Shown here: in pieces, positions 59,387 through 60,000 of the stretch
Layout of the letters: the number at the start of each line of letters is the position of its first letter
Numbering within the stretch: the first letter of the stretch is position 1
Assembly (NCBI RefSeq): GCF_030272615.1
Contig: NC_081412.1
Location: forward strand, 344,157,870-344,217,869
Direction of reading: 5' to 3'
From: Cryptomeria japonica
Taxonomy: Eukaryota > Streptophyta > Pinopsida > Cupressales > Cupressaceae
DNA: 60,000 nt
Position numbers and translations under genes: made by a program
Notes under the pieces: model-generated
What the model was told of the DNA's origin: nothing
The model's database searches: none
What the model saw: only the letters and a program-made list of their open reading frames with translations

Positions 59387-60000
59387 TGTTAGGTCCCAGA
59401 GGCAGCTGAGGGGGGGGGGGGGGGTGAATCAGATGTCTATTAATTTCAAACCAAAACTAACTTAACCAAACTTAGTGCATAATACCAATAAACCAAAGTT
59501 TAATGTTGGTAGACAGTTTAGCAGTTAATAACAATACCGGTAAAGTGTAATTCATGAAACAGAAAGACAAATAACATACACAACACATAACACAATTATT
59601 TGTACGTGGAAACCCTGTAAGGGAAAAACCATGGTGGGAAACCTTACCCACAATTAGATGATACTACTACAAATAGTATGTGTGTACAAATGGGGTCTGC
59701 ACATGCAAAAAGGCCAACTACCTAGAGCTCACTACTCAATCACAAAATGGGAGTCACACTGACTACAATTGGATGGTTAAATCCAATGATAATGTACTTC
59801 TCAAAATAGCATCTTCATATGCTAGATTCAGTACTAGTTAAGCTCTGATTTGCCTTTTATAAACCCTCCTTGAATCTTCAAATGATGTTTGCATGTATAG
59901 CTATGATTATATTCACATATACCTTATTACAATCCTTTTTCACACTCTCCTCTTCTTCTTCTTAATCTCACAAATGAGATCTTACACATATACTAAAACC
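59387..60000 (-). mobile_element. Copia-E: LTR of a Copia-B-family element inserted in Copia-D, continues off the right edge
   Basis: On the plus strand it starts TGTTAGGTCCC, then a G-run and GTGAATCA, the reverse complement of the Copia-B LTR end. The match continues through the regions corresponding to 13700-14200. It interrupts the RT of Copia-D; a target duplication (TGATA at 59382-59386) is expected on the far side, outside the window. Confidence 0.85.

Noticed and set aside
1-60000. Host protein-coding gene or tRNA
   Set aside because: Every convincing frame belongs to a retroelement domain or to the unrecognised remnants at the left; no cloverleaf was noticed, though weak tRNAs cannot be excluded by eye.

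Overview
The window looks like intergenic DNA from a very large plant genome. It is AT-rich and poor in CpG, and it is almost entirely stacked LTR retrotransposons. I see no host gene, rRNA or tRNA. Multi-kilobase LTRs, deep nesting and heavily decayed old copies would fit a gymnosperm, but no gene here fixes the taxon, so that is an inference.

Layout. The oldest layer is a Ty3/gypsy element of the Tat type on the minus strand. Its 5' LTR is at 55636-56184, its gag and pol lie between about 48.7 and 38.7 kb, and the rest lies left of 4155 and runs off the left edge. On the opposite strand of that left part are remnants of an unrecognised protein (3-1292 and 2160-2689), placed where Tat elements are known to carry an antisense extra ORF. 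Four insertions broke this element or its parts: a gag-only LTR element (48727-53480, target duplication TAACA) at the start of gag; an unidentified 2.1-kb insert (43999-46086, 10-bp flanking repeat) in the protease region; and Gypsy-A (4156-38703, ACTTT) just after integrase, which itself received more insertions.

Gypsy-A is a chromovirus-like Ty3 element with 1.6-kb LTRs. Copia-A (7087-21533, ATAAT) landed in its protease just after the Asp-Ser-Gly site, and Copia-B (13128-19810, GGAAA) landed in the 3' leader of Copia-A. Gypsy-B (24994-37235, AAGGT/AAGGC) landed inside the 3' LTR of Gypsy-A. Gypsy-B is a Tekay/Del-like chromovirus with 3.8-4.0-kb LTRs and is the youngest-looking element. 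Right of 56184 lie a copia LTR relic, a minus-strand copia (Copia-D, LTR 56383-57814, pol to 59386), and the LTR of a Copia-B relative inserted in Copia-D (59387 to the window edge).

No element is intact. Premature stops are dominated by TAG/TAA where Gln is expected and TGA where Arg is expected, as C-to-T decay at methylated cytosines would give. The most unusual signals are: (1) family-specific dispersed CpG motifs in the copia elements (ACCGAG in Copia-A, ACCGGYA in Copia-B) in both LTRs and coding sequence; (2) an array of five evenly spaced 22-bp palindromes about 110 bp upstream of the TATA box in each Gypsy-B LTR; (3) a Gypsy-B pol frame of 3.9 kb broken by exactly five TAG codons and no frameshift; (4) the gag-only element; (5) the candidate antisense gene with an 11-residue repeat.
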